Shown in pieces: positions 1-11,241 of a stretch of 64,000 bases of DNA; within the stretch, counting starts at the first letter, position 1; each line of letters opens with the position of its first letter. This stretch comes from Calamus simplicifolius (lineage: Eukaryota > Streptophyta > Magnoliopsida > Arecales > Arecaceae). The stretch covers positions 179,063 to 243,062 of the forward strand of contig UESW01005042.1 of assembly GCA_900491605.1 (NCBI GenBank). The letters are read 5' to 3'. The translations under genes and the position numbers were made by a program. The notes beneath the pieces were generated by a model. That model saw only the letters and a program-made list of their open reading frames with translations, was not told where the DNA came from and made no database searches.

Positions 1-33
1 TTGATACAAAAAATGTAAAGTAAAAGAACAAGA

Positions 34-2242
34 TCAAGGTCTGGCCACGGGCTCGCCATCCAAGGCCTCATCGGACTCTTGGTCCGACTCGATGTCCATG
101 ACCTGGGGAAGGTTCAAAACTTGGGCTACTTTCTCCTTGGCATCATCAAACCCCTGGACGTAGAAATCTGCATTAGCTTCAACTAGCTCATGGGTGAAGT
201 GCTCTGATGCCTTGAACTCCTCCACGGCCACGGCAGCCATGGCCTCGGCGGCTGCCTCCACCTCAGCGACTCGGGCCTCCCTCTCCGCAGCCAAAAAGGC
301 TGCCGCCTCCCTCTCGGCCTCCTTGGCGTTCACCTCTTTCTCAGCCCGCTTTGCCCAATCCTCGGCCGCCTGAATGGCCGAGTTTAAGTCGGCTATATGA
401 AGGTTTTGGGCCTCAATCGCGCCCTCGACTTCTATGAGCTGGTTAAGCGCCGCCCACAGTCGGTTGGCCTTGGCCTCGGCTCTACTCTCAGCCTCCTTTA
501 TTTTGTCAGCGCACTCGGCCCTTACCAATTCCAAGGCCTTCTCCGCAGCCTCGGCCCGGGCCTGGGCGTCCTCGGCATCCTGCTGGACTTGGCGGGCGAC
601 AGCTTCCCCCTCGCCGATGGCCTCCTGAGTGAGCACAAAGGAGTTGGTCACCTGCGCTCAAGGTGTCAGCTATGCAAATTATTTAAAAGCTCTAAATCAA
701 GGGCAAGGGAAAAGCTACTTACTCGGACAAGGGCTGAGAAGACCTCCCGGAAGAACCTATTCGCTCCTAGATTCCGGAGCTCCTCTTGAATGTCAGGCTG
801 AACGATGTGGGACATGAGTTGTTCAGCCCAGTGCCCGTCATTTATTAAAGAAAAACCATGAGGGATCGGCTCGGCCCTGTTCCCCTCGGCAGTCTCGACG
901 TGCTCCGGCTCGGCCTGCGGAGGGCTGCATGCCGGCGTCTGCTCGGGGGGCGGACTCGCCACCCCTGACGGCCCTTCCCCCCAACTCCTGTCTGCTTCGG
1001 CCTAGGTTAGTTTGTGGGTCGTGGGGAGCCTGGGGCTCCATCGCCGCCAGCTCCATCGTCGCCGGCTCCTCCGTCGTCGCCCCTTCGGCCCTCGCCCCTT
1101 CTGGCGGGGTATCAGTCGTCAGATCCACCTCCGGGACTGGTGGAGACTCACGCTGCTCGGCCGGCAAAGATACCCGCACAGTAAGATGCTTCGGGGCTGG
1201 CGCCTGCTGCCCCTCTCTCGGGCCGCCCCGGTCCCTCATCCTCTTAACTGCGGCCTTCCTGACCATGGCGGTCGAAGGCTTCATCGCTGCGCAACGTCAG
1301 CCGAAGTTAGTAAAAAAAAGAAGAAGAGAAGAAGAAGAAGGAGGAGAGGGCAATTTGGCTAAGTGCTGGGGCGTCTATTACTCACCGCTCTGTGTGGTGA
1401 GGCCTGCCAGCCAGAGGTTGTGCTCCGACAGAAGCAAGTTGTATCTGGGGATGTCAGCAGTCAACAGTTGCCTCAGCGCTTCTTTATCTCCTGGGAGGAC
1501 CGTAGAGTTCATGTTGGGTCGGAGGTCGGGATCCCCCCACTGAGGCTTGACTTGATCAAGGTCAACAAAAAGAAACGGGATTTTCATCCCTTGACCGAGG
1601 AGGGAAGAAGTAACTTGAGGACGCGACCGGGTCGGGGCTGGAACAGCCACCAACCCCTCTGTTGCCTAAGGGTGTAAAAACAGCGAAAGAGGAAGAGTCG
1701 GGGGGTGATTTGGAGGTGGTGACAAAGGATAAGAAGGTACAAATGGTCCGAAGGGAGTTCGGGACCAGTTGAGGAGTCAAGGAGTAATAGTCTAAAAGGT
1801 TGATAAAAAAAGGGTGAAAGGGTAGATGGAGACCTAACTTAAGGGATATCTCATAAATGGCCACTCTACCGGGCCGAGAGGAGACCACCCTGTCATCGGG
1901 GATCGGAAGGAAGAGCCCGACATCTTGGGGTACCTGGCAGCGGGCCCTAATGTTTGCTAAGTCTTGACCTGTCACAGTGGAGGCGGTCCCCGTCAGGGAT
2001 TCTGCCCCCGCCCTTGAAGAGGCGCCGGCCGTCGCCTGGCGCCTCCTTGCTGGGGCCCGGTCAGTCGCTGCCGAGCGTCCCCTTGTAGGAGACTTGTCAG
2101 CAACCGGTCGTTGGGACAAGGGAAGACGGTCCTCCGGATTGGAGGACCATGAAGAAGAGGGACATGGAGATGCACGAAGCCTCGAGGGAGAAATACGGTT
2201 ATTGGAGGGAGCAGAAGAAGTCCAAGATGGCGAGGAGGCCAT
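34..2242 (-). pseudogene. Antisense accessory gene of element A (Transposase_28-like N-terminus, coiled-coil C-terminus)
   Basis: The start codon at 2242 opens a Ser/Pro/Arg-rich leader. It is followed by the hallmark block of the plant 'gypsy-type putative transposase' family: a YE-S-K-G-LPFHPF-LL-YY-L-P-Q-L-PNS stretch near residues 130-170. Three exons are readable: 2242-1386, 1286-723 and 651-34. They are separated by introns with GTGAGT/GCGCAG (1385-1287) and GTAAGT/CGCAG (722-652) borders. The last exon encodes an Ala/Glu-rich coiled coil of about 200 residues with an acidic tail. Frame changes near 1650-1720 and 850-960 break the reading frame. The family occurs antisense to gag-pol in Tat elements and its function is unknown. 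Element B carries a better-kept relative. Confidence 0.7.
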
Positions 2243-2774
2243 GACGAAAGTTTGGGAAAGAAGGAAGGATCGGGAAGGACAGAAGGCTAACCTGGAGAAA
2301 GAAATGGCGGGGGGCGATTCTCAGGTTGCAGAAGGAGCAGAGGACCAGAGGAAGAAGATAACTGAAGCAAAGTGATGGGTTTTTAGCCTTCGCCCGGGTT
2401 TTGTTAAGTTTCAAATCGTCTCGCCTCGATTTTTCAGCCATGCGGACCCCCTCTATAGGCTGGGCCACCTCGGTAGGCGTTCGGTGCGTGGAACAAACCA
2501 CCTCCGGCCAATGATGGGACACAGCTGACGTCAGCGCCATGATGGCAATGATGGTGGCCGCTTTTCGTGAATTTTAAAAGGACAACCCTGCCTCGAGAAA
2601 GATCACGGCAGATCGGACGGACAGTAGCGACTGCCCCTTCATATCCCCCAAGTCACCCGCGCTAAGTTATCGCAGCATCCAGAGACACGTGTCCAGGAGC
2701 AATTGGCAGCGGACAGGGATCAATCATTGGGAGGTGACACCCCTTTGCTTCGCCAAGGTAGACCCGCTCCGTCT

Positions 2775-2792
2775 CAGGGGCAAGGGGGCATC
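2775..2792 (+). promoter_or_regulatory. Polypurine tract of element A
   Basis: A purine-rich run directly before the TGATATGG start of the LTR. It ends in GGGGGCATC, the same ending as the purine tract of element C read on its own strand (51690-51672). It would prime plus-strand DNA synthesis. Confidence 0.75.
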
Positions 2793-3790
2793 TGATATGG
2801 CTGATCCAACACCATCAGGGTTAACGGTAAAGGAGACTGACGGCATCCCGCTTCGGCCCCCGAGGCATCATTCAACCTCCGAGGCCCGCTTCGGCCTCCG
2901 GAGCATCATTCAACCTTCGAGGCCGGCTTCGGCCTCCGAGGCATCATTCAACCTCCGAGGCCCGCTTCGGCCTCTGGAGCATCATTCAACCTTCGAGGCC
3001 CGCTTCGGCCCCCGAGGCATCATTCAACCTCCGAGGCCCACTTCGGCCTCCGAGGCATCATTCAACCTCCGAGGCCCGCTTCGGCCTCCTTCAGCCTCGA
3101 GTTTTCCAGCCTCGGCCTTGAGCTTCCGCCATGGTCTGGCTCTTGAGACCAGTAGCTTATAGCTATGAGCCACCTGGCACACCCACGTGGCCCACTACTC
3201 GCTTGTTACCGTGCATCACCGTGCCCCATTAAGGCGTATGGCCCTCCATGTACCCGTAATAGTGCATGACCATACCCCATTATGGCATGTGATCCACCAC
3301 TCGCCTGCAACTACGTATGGTCATATCCCGTTACGAAGTACGATCCACCGCTCGCCTACGGCCGCATGTGGCCATACCTCATAACGGCGCGCGCCTGGTA
3401 CAACCATGGCCACTCGACACACGTAATGTCGTACTGGCAGGGGCAAATGAAGCAGGACACCTTTGACACGCCTACGATCCGTCACTATTAGCCTTGCCTT
3501 TTTGTCTGTTATCGGGTAGCAGTATCTCAAAAGGATGAACCTTCTGGAAGCATGAGAGAGAAAGATCTTGAAACGGCTATAAAAAGGCCCATACTTGCGA
3601 CAAAGGGAGGATTTTGAACCCTAACTTTCGAGCTTTCTTCTGCTAACTAACTCTTATCTGTTTCCGGATGACTGACTTGAGCGTCGGAGGGTTTTCACTG
3701 GATCATCCGGTCTTCGAGGACTTTTTTTGCAGGAGTCTGATGAGGAGAACCTTCGTTTTCCTATCGTTCAAGGAAGGTGACTCAGTGCCA
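2793..3790 (+). repeat. 3' LTR of element A
   Basis: It starts TGATATGG after the purine tract. It contains a 38-bp tandem array (2865-3095), a TATA box CTATAAAAAG at 3577-3586, and the motif CTGACTTGAGCGTCGGAGGG at 3672-3691, which recurs in the LTRs of the other Tat-type elements here. It ends near CAGTGCCA, in line with the CAGGCATCA end of the element C LTR. No second LTR copy is present in the window. Confidence 0.7.
2865..3100 (+). repeat. Tandem array of about six 38-bp units in the LTR of element A
   Basis: The units run from one CATCATTCAACC to the next. Each carries GAGGCC-CGCTTC-GGCCTC or a close variant, an inverted repeat with a perfect 6-bp stem in five of the six units. The array lies in the U3 part, upstream of the TATA box. 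Confidence 0.8.
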
Positions 3791-3889
3791 ATAGTTGGCA
3801 TTATGTAGGCTTTAATCACATATGGGGAATGATGTGATCTGGCGAGATAATTGTGGCATAGAAAACAGAGATCAGCTGGCTGTCAGGCA

Positions 3890-5760
3890 TTGTGCAAGCT
3901 GACCACAACCATGGTGGGCTACAAACTTGATAACTCTACTAGGATAATCTCCTTGGTTGCTCACTAAAGTTTGTGCTAGTACGAATGCTGCAGGACAAAC
4001 GAGCTGTGAAAAGAGGTTGGTAATGTACTTCCTCTCAACATTCCTTCTCTTGTCTTAGGCGATTTTAATTTTCTTCTGTCATGCATGCTGCGAAAGGTGG
4101 TAGGCCAGGTAGGGGCTTCATAGTTACAAAGTGGATCGATTTCATAGTTTTATTTTTGTATCATTACTTCCATGACCTTGGCCTCTCGGACCCTCCTTTC
4201 ATTTCACATGATATAACGAGAGCCAAAGGCTTGCTAGGGTCTGGGCCCAGCTTGACTGTGATTTTAATGGCACTTTCTGGTGCCAGGGTGTCCTATTTAG
4301 ATGCAGTGCCTCTCCAATCATGCCCCTTTAGTTGCTTCAGCATGACTCTGGTAGGCATAGATATCCCAATCCTTTTCATTTTGAGGACTTGTGGATGGAG
4401 CATCCTCATGCAAGGCATAGATATCATTGCCCATGCCTGGAGTAGTAATGCTAGGGTTCTGCCATGCTTAAGGTTGGTCGCAAGCTCTATATTGTTCTCA
4501 ACTTTTGGGGTGGAACTAGAACAACTGAAGGAAGCTTGAGATCAGCCTTGAGATTGCCAATTAAGAGCATCAAGAAGATTGAAACTAAGGATTGCCATAG
4601 AGGTCTCAGTGAGGTTGAATGTGAGTTGTTTAGAGAGGATTGTAATTATGTACATGCATTTCATGGACAAATTCAATTGAAGTGGTTTCAGAAATTTAGA
4701 CTCCAGTGAGTTAGTGATGGTTATGGTAATACTAGATTTTTCATCTTATCATTCGTGTTCATCGCAAGAGAAATTTCGTCACTTCCATCAAGTTTGATAG
4801 TGGGCAATAGCTTGCACAATGTCTGGATATTGAGCAGGAGTTCATCAATTTTTATACTAACCTAGATTGCCTGAATATTAATTCACTTAATCTTTCTGGA
4901 CTCCCTTCTGAGCTGCAATTAACACTTAATCAGACCTTTCTTTAATGTCTTATTAAAGAAACTCTCTGGGCCATGCTCAGTATCAAAGCTTTGGGTCTGG
5001 ATAGTTTTAGAATTAAAGTTTACAAGACTTACTAAGACACCTTGGCTCTGATATTTGTTGAGTAATAACATCTTTTTGCTATTGCTCACTTTACTCAATA
5101 GTGGAACAAAATATTTATTGTTTTTATTCTGCAATAAAGATAACCCTCAATGAGTTCAAGAGTTCAAACCCATCTCTTTGTGTAATATGTGCAATAGAAT
5201 GTTAGCCAATCTCTTGATTTATTGATTCTCTCTTCCATTATTGATTGGGCTTGGGCGGAATGCATCTAGTGCCAGTGGGAGATTAATAAAAATATTCATG
5301 TTGCCTAATAAGTGTTACACTCCATGGACCATGCCCCATTCAAACCGCCTTATTATATATATTATAAGCTTAACATAGGAAAAGCCATGATTGGACCAAT
5401 TGGGAGGTTGTTATTCAAATTCTTATTCACTTGAACTATCCTTGTAAATGGATTGATTAGATTATATCTTGCATCACTTTTGTTAGTTTTTCCTTCCCTA
5501 TGGTTTCATGCTAATAGAGGTATTAGATAGGGAGATCCTATATCTCCTTAATTGTTTATTTTATGTGCTTGGGTTTTATCGAAACCATTGTGGAAATACG
5601 AGGAAAGGCTTATTACAAGGTATTAATCTTCAAAATTGGTCGCACTTCAACCATTTGTTTTATATAAATGATATTCTAACATTAATCAAGATTTTTGGTA
5701 TTAGAATACATAACTATTGGAATAGAACGGTAAGTATAGGTTTCTACCAGTAGTTTCACT
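3890..5760 (+). mobile_element. Degenerate L1-type LINE (endonuclease and reverse transcriptase remnants)
   Basis: Plus-strand frames show L1-like pieces in the expected order. An apurinic endonuclease block has VYAS-TNAA near 3980, a GDFNFLLS motif near 4055 and a DLGLSDPPF stretch near 4160. A reverse-transcriptase block near 5400-5700 has a RQGDP-like piece and a downstream HLFY-NDIL piece in place of the usual FADD box. Stops and frame changes interrupt every part. It is an old, inactive copy and its ends are not defined. Confidence 0.65.
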
Positions 5761-6775
5761 AAGTGAAACTGTTGTAGCATAATGTCTTTACCAACTAATA
5801 GTTTTATTTTTATTGAAACAAAACTAAAAATTTATTGGCATAAGATACACATATACCAATGGTTATTTATTAGTGCTAGAAAAGCTTCCATCTTAGTTGA
5901 ATCCTATAACCATTCGTAAAAATATATCAGTTTGTGACCGTTGGTATAGATACATAGATAAGCACTTTTGCAACTACTGAAATAGATATATGTGCTAGCA
6001 ATTTGCGACCACTGATATATACATATATTTCCTTTTCAACCACATTTTAGCATTTTTTTCATGAATACTAATTTTATTTCTCCATATTACATATTTTGTG
6101 GAAGGTGGAATGGTTAAATTATAGGTATACAACCAAAATAAAATTCACAAGTTACATCATTGATTGAATATTGAAATCACAATTACTAATCTAGTATTAA
6201 CCCTACTGAGTTATTTCAACATCAAACATAAACTTGTTTTATACACTAATTAAGGCCACTAAGAAACCATAAATTTGCTATCTTCTAACTTTACACATAA
6301 AAATATAAATAACTGATCTAACTTAATTAAAGTCTTCAAAATTCAAAAGATATGCACAAAGAAGGCAAATGAAGCTCCAACAATATTATCACCCTTCATA
6401 CAATGCTTTTACCTACATATAAATAAATAAATAAGTCCAATTAATAAATAAAGGTATTATCCAAAGATATTTATAACAATAAAGCTTTAACTAAAGCAAT
6501 AATAGACACAGACTAGGATACCTAACTTTAGTAATGACAATCACAATAGCCATAAAAACAATCACAATAATAGAAACAATCATGATACTAAATATATTAT
6601 AGTCATATATATATACTCATCTTCGGGGTTGCTGTTCTTATTGATCAATATTTATTAACATGTAGCTAGAGATATAGTAGTAGTATGCATACCTTGAACC
6701 TACAATATAAAACAAAGATCAAAACTTATCATACAAAATTTTTATAATAAACCCAATGGATTACTCTTTTGATAT
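5761..6775. other. AT-rich spacer without recognised genes
   Basis: About 1 kb of AT-rich sequence with short TA-rich runs and no convincing reading frame on either strand. It lies downstream (3') of the cyclin-like pseudogene. I see nothing further that can be named. Confidence 0.5.
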
Positions 6776-9700
6776 TTATAGCAGCAACGTTGATACACAT
6801 TTGAACTGCTCCGCAAAAAGCAAATGGGGTTCAACAAAATTAAAATAAATTGCAAGGCTATAAGAAGAAACAACCAAGGAAATCAAATTACATTAAAATA
6901 TAAAACCTCACCATGTGCTGCTTGTATTTCTCCCCTATGGCTGTCAAAGAGGATCACTTCCTCTTCAACTGCAAATCATGGAGTGCATGAATGCAATCTT
7001 CAATCTCAGCAAGTTTATAACCTCTTTGTTCTTGCAGTGGTAGGCTCTGGAAAGACACAAGACCAATAAGCAACCCCAAATATATAACCAACACATTTAA
7101 GTGAAAAATACAATAACTGAGTGAGCCTTTGGATTGATAGTGAATCCTGCAACAAAGAGAGCAGAAGCAGCAATAACTGATGGCAAGAATTAAACACAGA
7201 CATAATCCATCAGACTTAATTCAGCAAGTTAATTGCTTAAGAAATCAAAATTGACATTTGGGTGCTGAAAAATTTCCAAAATTATTCATCAGCATCCAAT
7301 CTGGGAGAAGAGTCTAGCACATGATTAAATTTTCCAAAATATTGTTGGGAGAGACATTAGATCAACTTACGAAGATGGCAGCCTTTACAGATCTCCTACA
7401 AAGAATGAATTAATAACTCAAATTAGCTCAGTAGGAGATGCCACAAAAAGCAATTATGGTGCCATTCTTAATTAAATCCAAAGTCCAGACAAAATGGTCT
7501 GCCAAGACAATGATCCAAAATCATGTTTTTTAACATGCTTGTGTTCATTACCGTTATAAAACAAGACTTCTTGGGAGTTACATTGAAAACAAAAGATAAA
7601 CTAAGATCTGAAGCTTAAGTACATACCGAAGAAAAGTTTTTATGGTTGGATTGCCCATTTCAAAGTTGAGAAGTTTTAGTATCTCACTCTCCAACTTCAC
7701 CACCTACACCCAGATACAAATACAGAGACAGCAAAGTCAATCAAAAGATCTCAACACTAGCAACAAAAGCAACATAAAGGAGACTCAGGAGAGAGGAAAA
7801 ATTACCTCTTGTTTGGTGGTAAGTGTTATCATCAAACCCGGCGCTTCTAAAGTTTTCATGGGCATAATGTGGTTGCTTGATATTGTCTGGTTGTAAACAA
7901 TTTATTAAAGGAAGAGGTGTTATCAAGGAAAAAAGACAAAAGTGGATAAAAAATGATAGAAAACAAGTTAGATCTGATTTATCTGTGTGGTGATTTATTT
8001 GCTACCTCCAACAGCTATCTCAAGTGCAGAACAATGGACAATACTACCAGGAAGAATTCATAATTTCATTCGGTAGCCTTCTTAACGCTTATATATACAC
8101 CTTGGAAATGTGTTACCTGTTTCTATACCAGACACCAAATAGTAGTTGATATTGAGAGCAATTTGGAGAATTTAGATATGCTCACCAAACTCCAAGAATT
8201 AGAGCAGGCCCCCTTCTAGTCATGGTAGGCTGGAAGCCACCTTCATAAAATTTGGGCATCCAAGGAACAACTGGTGGTGCCTTATATGCCTACCAGCCTT
8301 GGATTCCATATTAAAAAGCATAAGCAGCAGCTACAGCGAGTCCTGCTAAAAGTGGTCAACCTGCAGAGCCCAAACATAGGAAACAAGACAAACTCTCAAA
8401 CATAGTTTATAGGTTAGAAAGAAGGAAGCCATAGCTGTCCCATGTTAGTGAAATCCCTAAGATGTTTGACAACATGAAAATACAAGTAATACACTGCAGA
8501 AGCATGATCAAAAGTATTAATCAGTTCAGAATGTATTTAATATTATGAACATGTAATTTTGTATCGCATCATTAGACCAACAACCATATCTTAGGTTTTG
8601 TCTCTTTTAACTCTATTGGAATGGTACTAATTATCAATTGACATCTATTTCAATGACGGCATACTAGGGTCCTAAACTGGAATATGAAGTAATTGTGATG
8701 ATGCATATCAAGAAAGTCAAAACTTACAGAATCGAAAGAGTTATTTAGGACTCTTTTTCTATTAATTGCTTTCAATGACAGAGACAGCTTGGAATATAAA
8801 GATACTAGCTAGTATAGTTTTGACTCTTTCTACGGATGTAAAGCAATAGTAGCATGTACTTTCAAGGAATCCCTATCCTTTAATATGTCAACCATGTTAA
8901 TGTTTATAAGAAGGCTTCAACTATCATACTTTTTAATTTTTTTTTATAAAATCGATCTTCAACCCCATCGTTAAAGATCATTTTTCTCTACCTTCATGCC
9001 TTTACCCAACACCTTATGCTTTTAAACTTTTCATTATTTATATATAGCACCATCCACCTACAACCAAAAGTATGGCAAAAAAAAATATTATAAAAAATAA
9101 AAAAACAAGACCCTCCAATTAATCCTGTAGCATTTTTTTCCATCAAAACAAAAACAAATCTTACTTTTTTAATACTTGCCAATAGATTTGTCTCCCCTAC
9201 GCCAACCCCCTCCCCCCTTTTTGGACTCTTAACTACACAGCCCTAGTAAAGATTAAGCAGTGTTTCTTTCTAAGTTATAAAACCTGCATTGATTACTTCT
9301 AGACTTGTATGATTACAAGACAACATTATCCATGGGTGGAAAAGTGAAAATTGCAGGCCTAACTTGGAAGCCTTAATTATGACATAAGGAACATATTATA
9401 CATCCATGGAGAACATTTAACATTGCACTGGGTCTAAATGTGGAGAGCATTCTGTATCTGCTTGACTTTAACCACATAGAGTAGCTTAATATATCACAGT
9501 ATGGTCCAACAAAATATTTTGGCATTTCAGCTCTGAAACTGTCATCAACTCTTAGTGTCATGGTTGAAAATTGAAATGTAACATCAAAAGAATGAGCAAA
9601 ATGGGCCAATAAAAGTAGGCTCACTATTGTAATATTTTTCTAGATTTAGTGGCATGCAAGCAAAGGTGGCATATTATTAGTTTTATAGAGTTCATTGAAA

Positions 9701-10335
9701 TGTGTAACTAATTTAAATACAAGTATTGCTAAGAATTCTATAACAAAAATCTTCTACATGGGGAGGACTAATCTCTTCATAGTTCCTGCATCTTCCAAAG
9801 AATGATGAATCAATCAGACAACACAGAAGTATGGATTGGAGAACAGAAGGGGAGGGGTGGAGGAAAGAAAACTAACCTTTACGAAGCAATAAGAGTGCAG
9901 GAAACACCAAAAAGTTGTAATTTCTTCTACTTAAAACATTATATGAGAGAAATATATCAATACGTGACATAGTAATGGGCTCCAGATGTATTGATAGATA
10001 ACACTTCAAGAATATGGAATCTAAATTCTATACCTCTATGGAGTGAAGCTACTGATAGATATGTGAAGGATAAAAGATGCACATCTGCGATCGTTAGGCT
10101 TCATCAATAAAAACATCCAAAAAAGGAATCTTTCGAGCCTCTGCGTCCTTCTTGACCTGAGATCTAGTTTTGAGCTTGGAAGAAAAAGAGGTTTCGAGAC
10201 CAGCAATGGTGTTTGGAGATGTTTTGAGATCACGTAATGCCTTGCAATGTGCTCTCTTTGTGCATGGAAGAGACTGGGAGGCAAAACGCCACTGCAGAGG
10301 CGCCCCTCTTCCTCACTACCATGGCCATGTAGGTG
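6776..10335 (-). pseudogene. Cyclin-A3-like pseudogene (introns retained)
   Basis: Minus-strand exons match A-type mitotic cyclins in order. The N-terminal region near 10060-10200 has a QMC-Y-IYQ-L-S-IEV stretch. A cyclin-box piece lies near 10000-9877 (IDIFLS-NVLSRR). Next come a DNTY-TKQE piece (about 7885-7806), an exon for VVKLESEILK/FEMGNPTIKTFLR (7703-7627), an exon for GYKLAEIEDCIHALHDLQL with the KYKQH end (7046-6912), and a final FKCVSTLLL exon ending in TAA (6805-6776). Splice borders GTATGT, GTGAGG and CCAG are visible. Defects include an in-frame TGA in the second-last exon, an in-frame stop and a frame change in upstream exons, and loss of much of the first cyclin fold. Cyclin A3 proteins bind CDKs around the G1/S phases. 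The retained introns argue against a processed copy. Confidence 0.75.
8010..8360 (-). pseudogene. TIM14/PAM18-like (mitochondrial J-domain co-chaperone) pseudogene fragment
   Basis: The exon 8360-8186 follows a CTGCAG acceptor and ends at a GTGAGC donor. It reads PLLAGLAVAAAYA, then YGIQGW, then KFYEGGFQPTMTRR and ALILGV, the membrane segment and linker of plant TIM14. In-frame TAA and TAG codons replace two conserved positions, and other conserved residues are changed. A decayed second piece near 8110-8010 resembles the VKEAHR region of the J domain. In yeast and plants this protein stimulates the mtHsp70 import motor at the inner membrane. The piece sits inside an intron of the cyclin-like pseudogene, in the same orientation. 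The first exon and the end of the J domain were not found. Confidence 0.7.
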
Positions 10336-11241
10336 AGGTGGATGTTATTCTTCTTGTCCAATGGCTACCATTCTCTCACTTTCGCTGCTCCTATAGGGTT
10401 AGGGAGAGTCGGAAGGCACCATGGCTTTAATTTTGAAGGGAAATTTAGAGGCGAAAGTCATCAAAGGTTTAGGGATTTTCTGGCTAGATTTTGTGAGAAT
10501 TTTGAGGGAAAAAGCTTGTTTAGTGTCCAAAAGTTTGAAAGAAAGAAAAAAGCTTGCTTCTTTTTATTTTTTTATTTTTATTTTGGAGTCGAAAGAAATA
10601 ATCAAATCTATAATTCAGATGGCTTGTCGAGCAACCATGTTTGAAAAGGGTTAGTAAAATACAAAGAATGATCAAATTTTTTAAAATATATATATAAGAT
10701 ATACTTCACAATGGCAATCAACAAACCACTGAAACAGAAATTTTTACTTGGTCATACATTGCTACCATAGATCCTCTATTTCGGAGCTAAGAGAGTTTGT
10801 TTGACGGCTGATATAATCTTCTAGCCGGTCTCCCCTTGAAAAAGAAAATAAAAATTAAAAATTTTAACATCACACAATGGCTATCGGAGCTTAGTCAATA
10901 GCGGGTCTCCCTTTGAAAAAGAAAATAAAAAATAAAAAATCTTAACACCACATAATGGCTATCGGAGCTTAGTCAATATATAGCGCAATCTCGCCGCCAG
11001 TGAAAATCCCCACAACATACCAAAGTAATCTCGAAGAAAAATCCATCACACTTCAAACCAAAGACAATTCCAATCCAAAATAAATTGAACAAGAAAAACG
11101 GGGAAAAAAAATCAAGTACAAATAAAAAAAGGCACAATGTTGTAAACTATGACAAAAGTACAGATCCCGTCTATATACAACGTGCTTCCTAATTACATAA
11201 TTACTAAACTCCAAATACCAAAGTAGCGAGATTAACTTTGT
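10336..11241. other. Intergenic stretch, including the SRC2 3' UTR
   Basis: No gene is recognised. 11100-11241 lies directly downstream of the SRC2 stop codon on the minus strand and is the likely 3' UTR. The rest is AT-rich, with GC-richer sequence up to about 10500 that may have been the promoter side of the cyclin-like gene. Confidence 0.5.
10827..10980. repeat. Imperfect tandem duplication of about 77 bp
   Basis: Two adjacent copies share GGTCTCC, an A-rich run, then CACAATGG or CATAATGG, and GCTATCGGAGCTTAGTCAAT. They differ at several positions. Function is unknown. Confidence 0.75.

Larger units (their letters stand above)
1..3790 (+). mobile_element. Element A: 3' part of a Tat-lineage Ty3/Gypsy LTR retrotransposon
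   Basis: The segment holds an antisense accessory gene (minus, 34-2242), a purine tract (2775-2792) and a 3' LTR (2793-3790) with a plus-strand TATA box. In plant Tat elements an extra gene is known to lie antisense to gag-pol, between pol and the 3' LTR, so gag-pol should lie to the left, outside the window. The plan matches elements B and C in this window. The 5' LTR and target-site duplication cannot be seen. The right boundary is placed by aligning the LTR end with that of element C, and may be 10-30 bases off. Confidence 0.8.

Noticed and set aside
9373..9624. An 83-codon minus-strand ORF as an extra exon of the cyclin-like gene
   Set aside because: No similarity to any cyclin segment and no splice borders at its ends.
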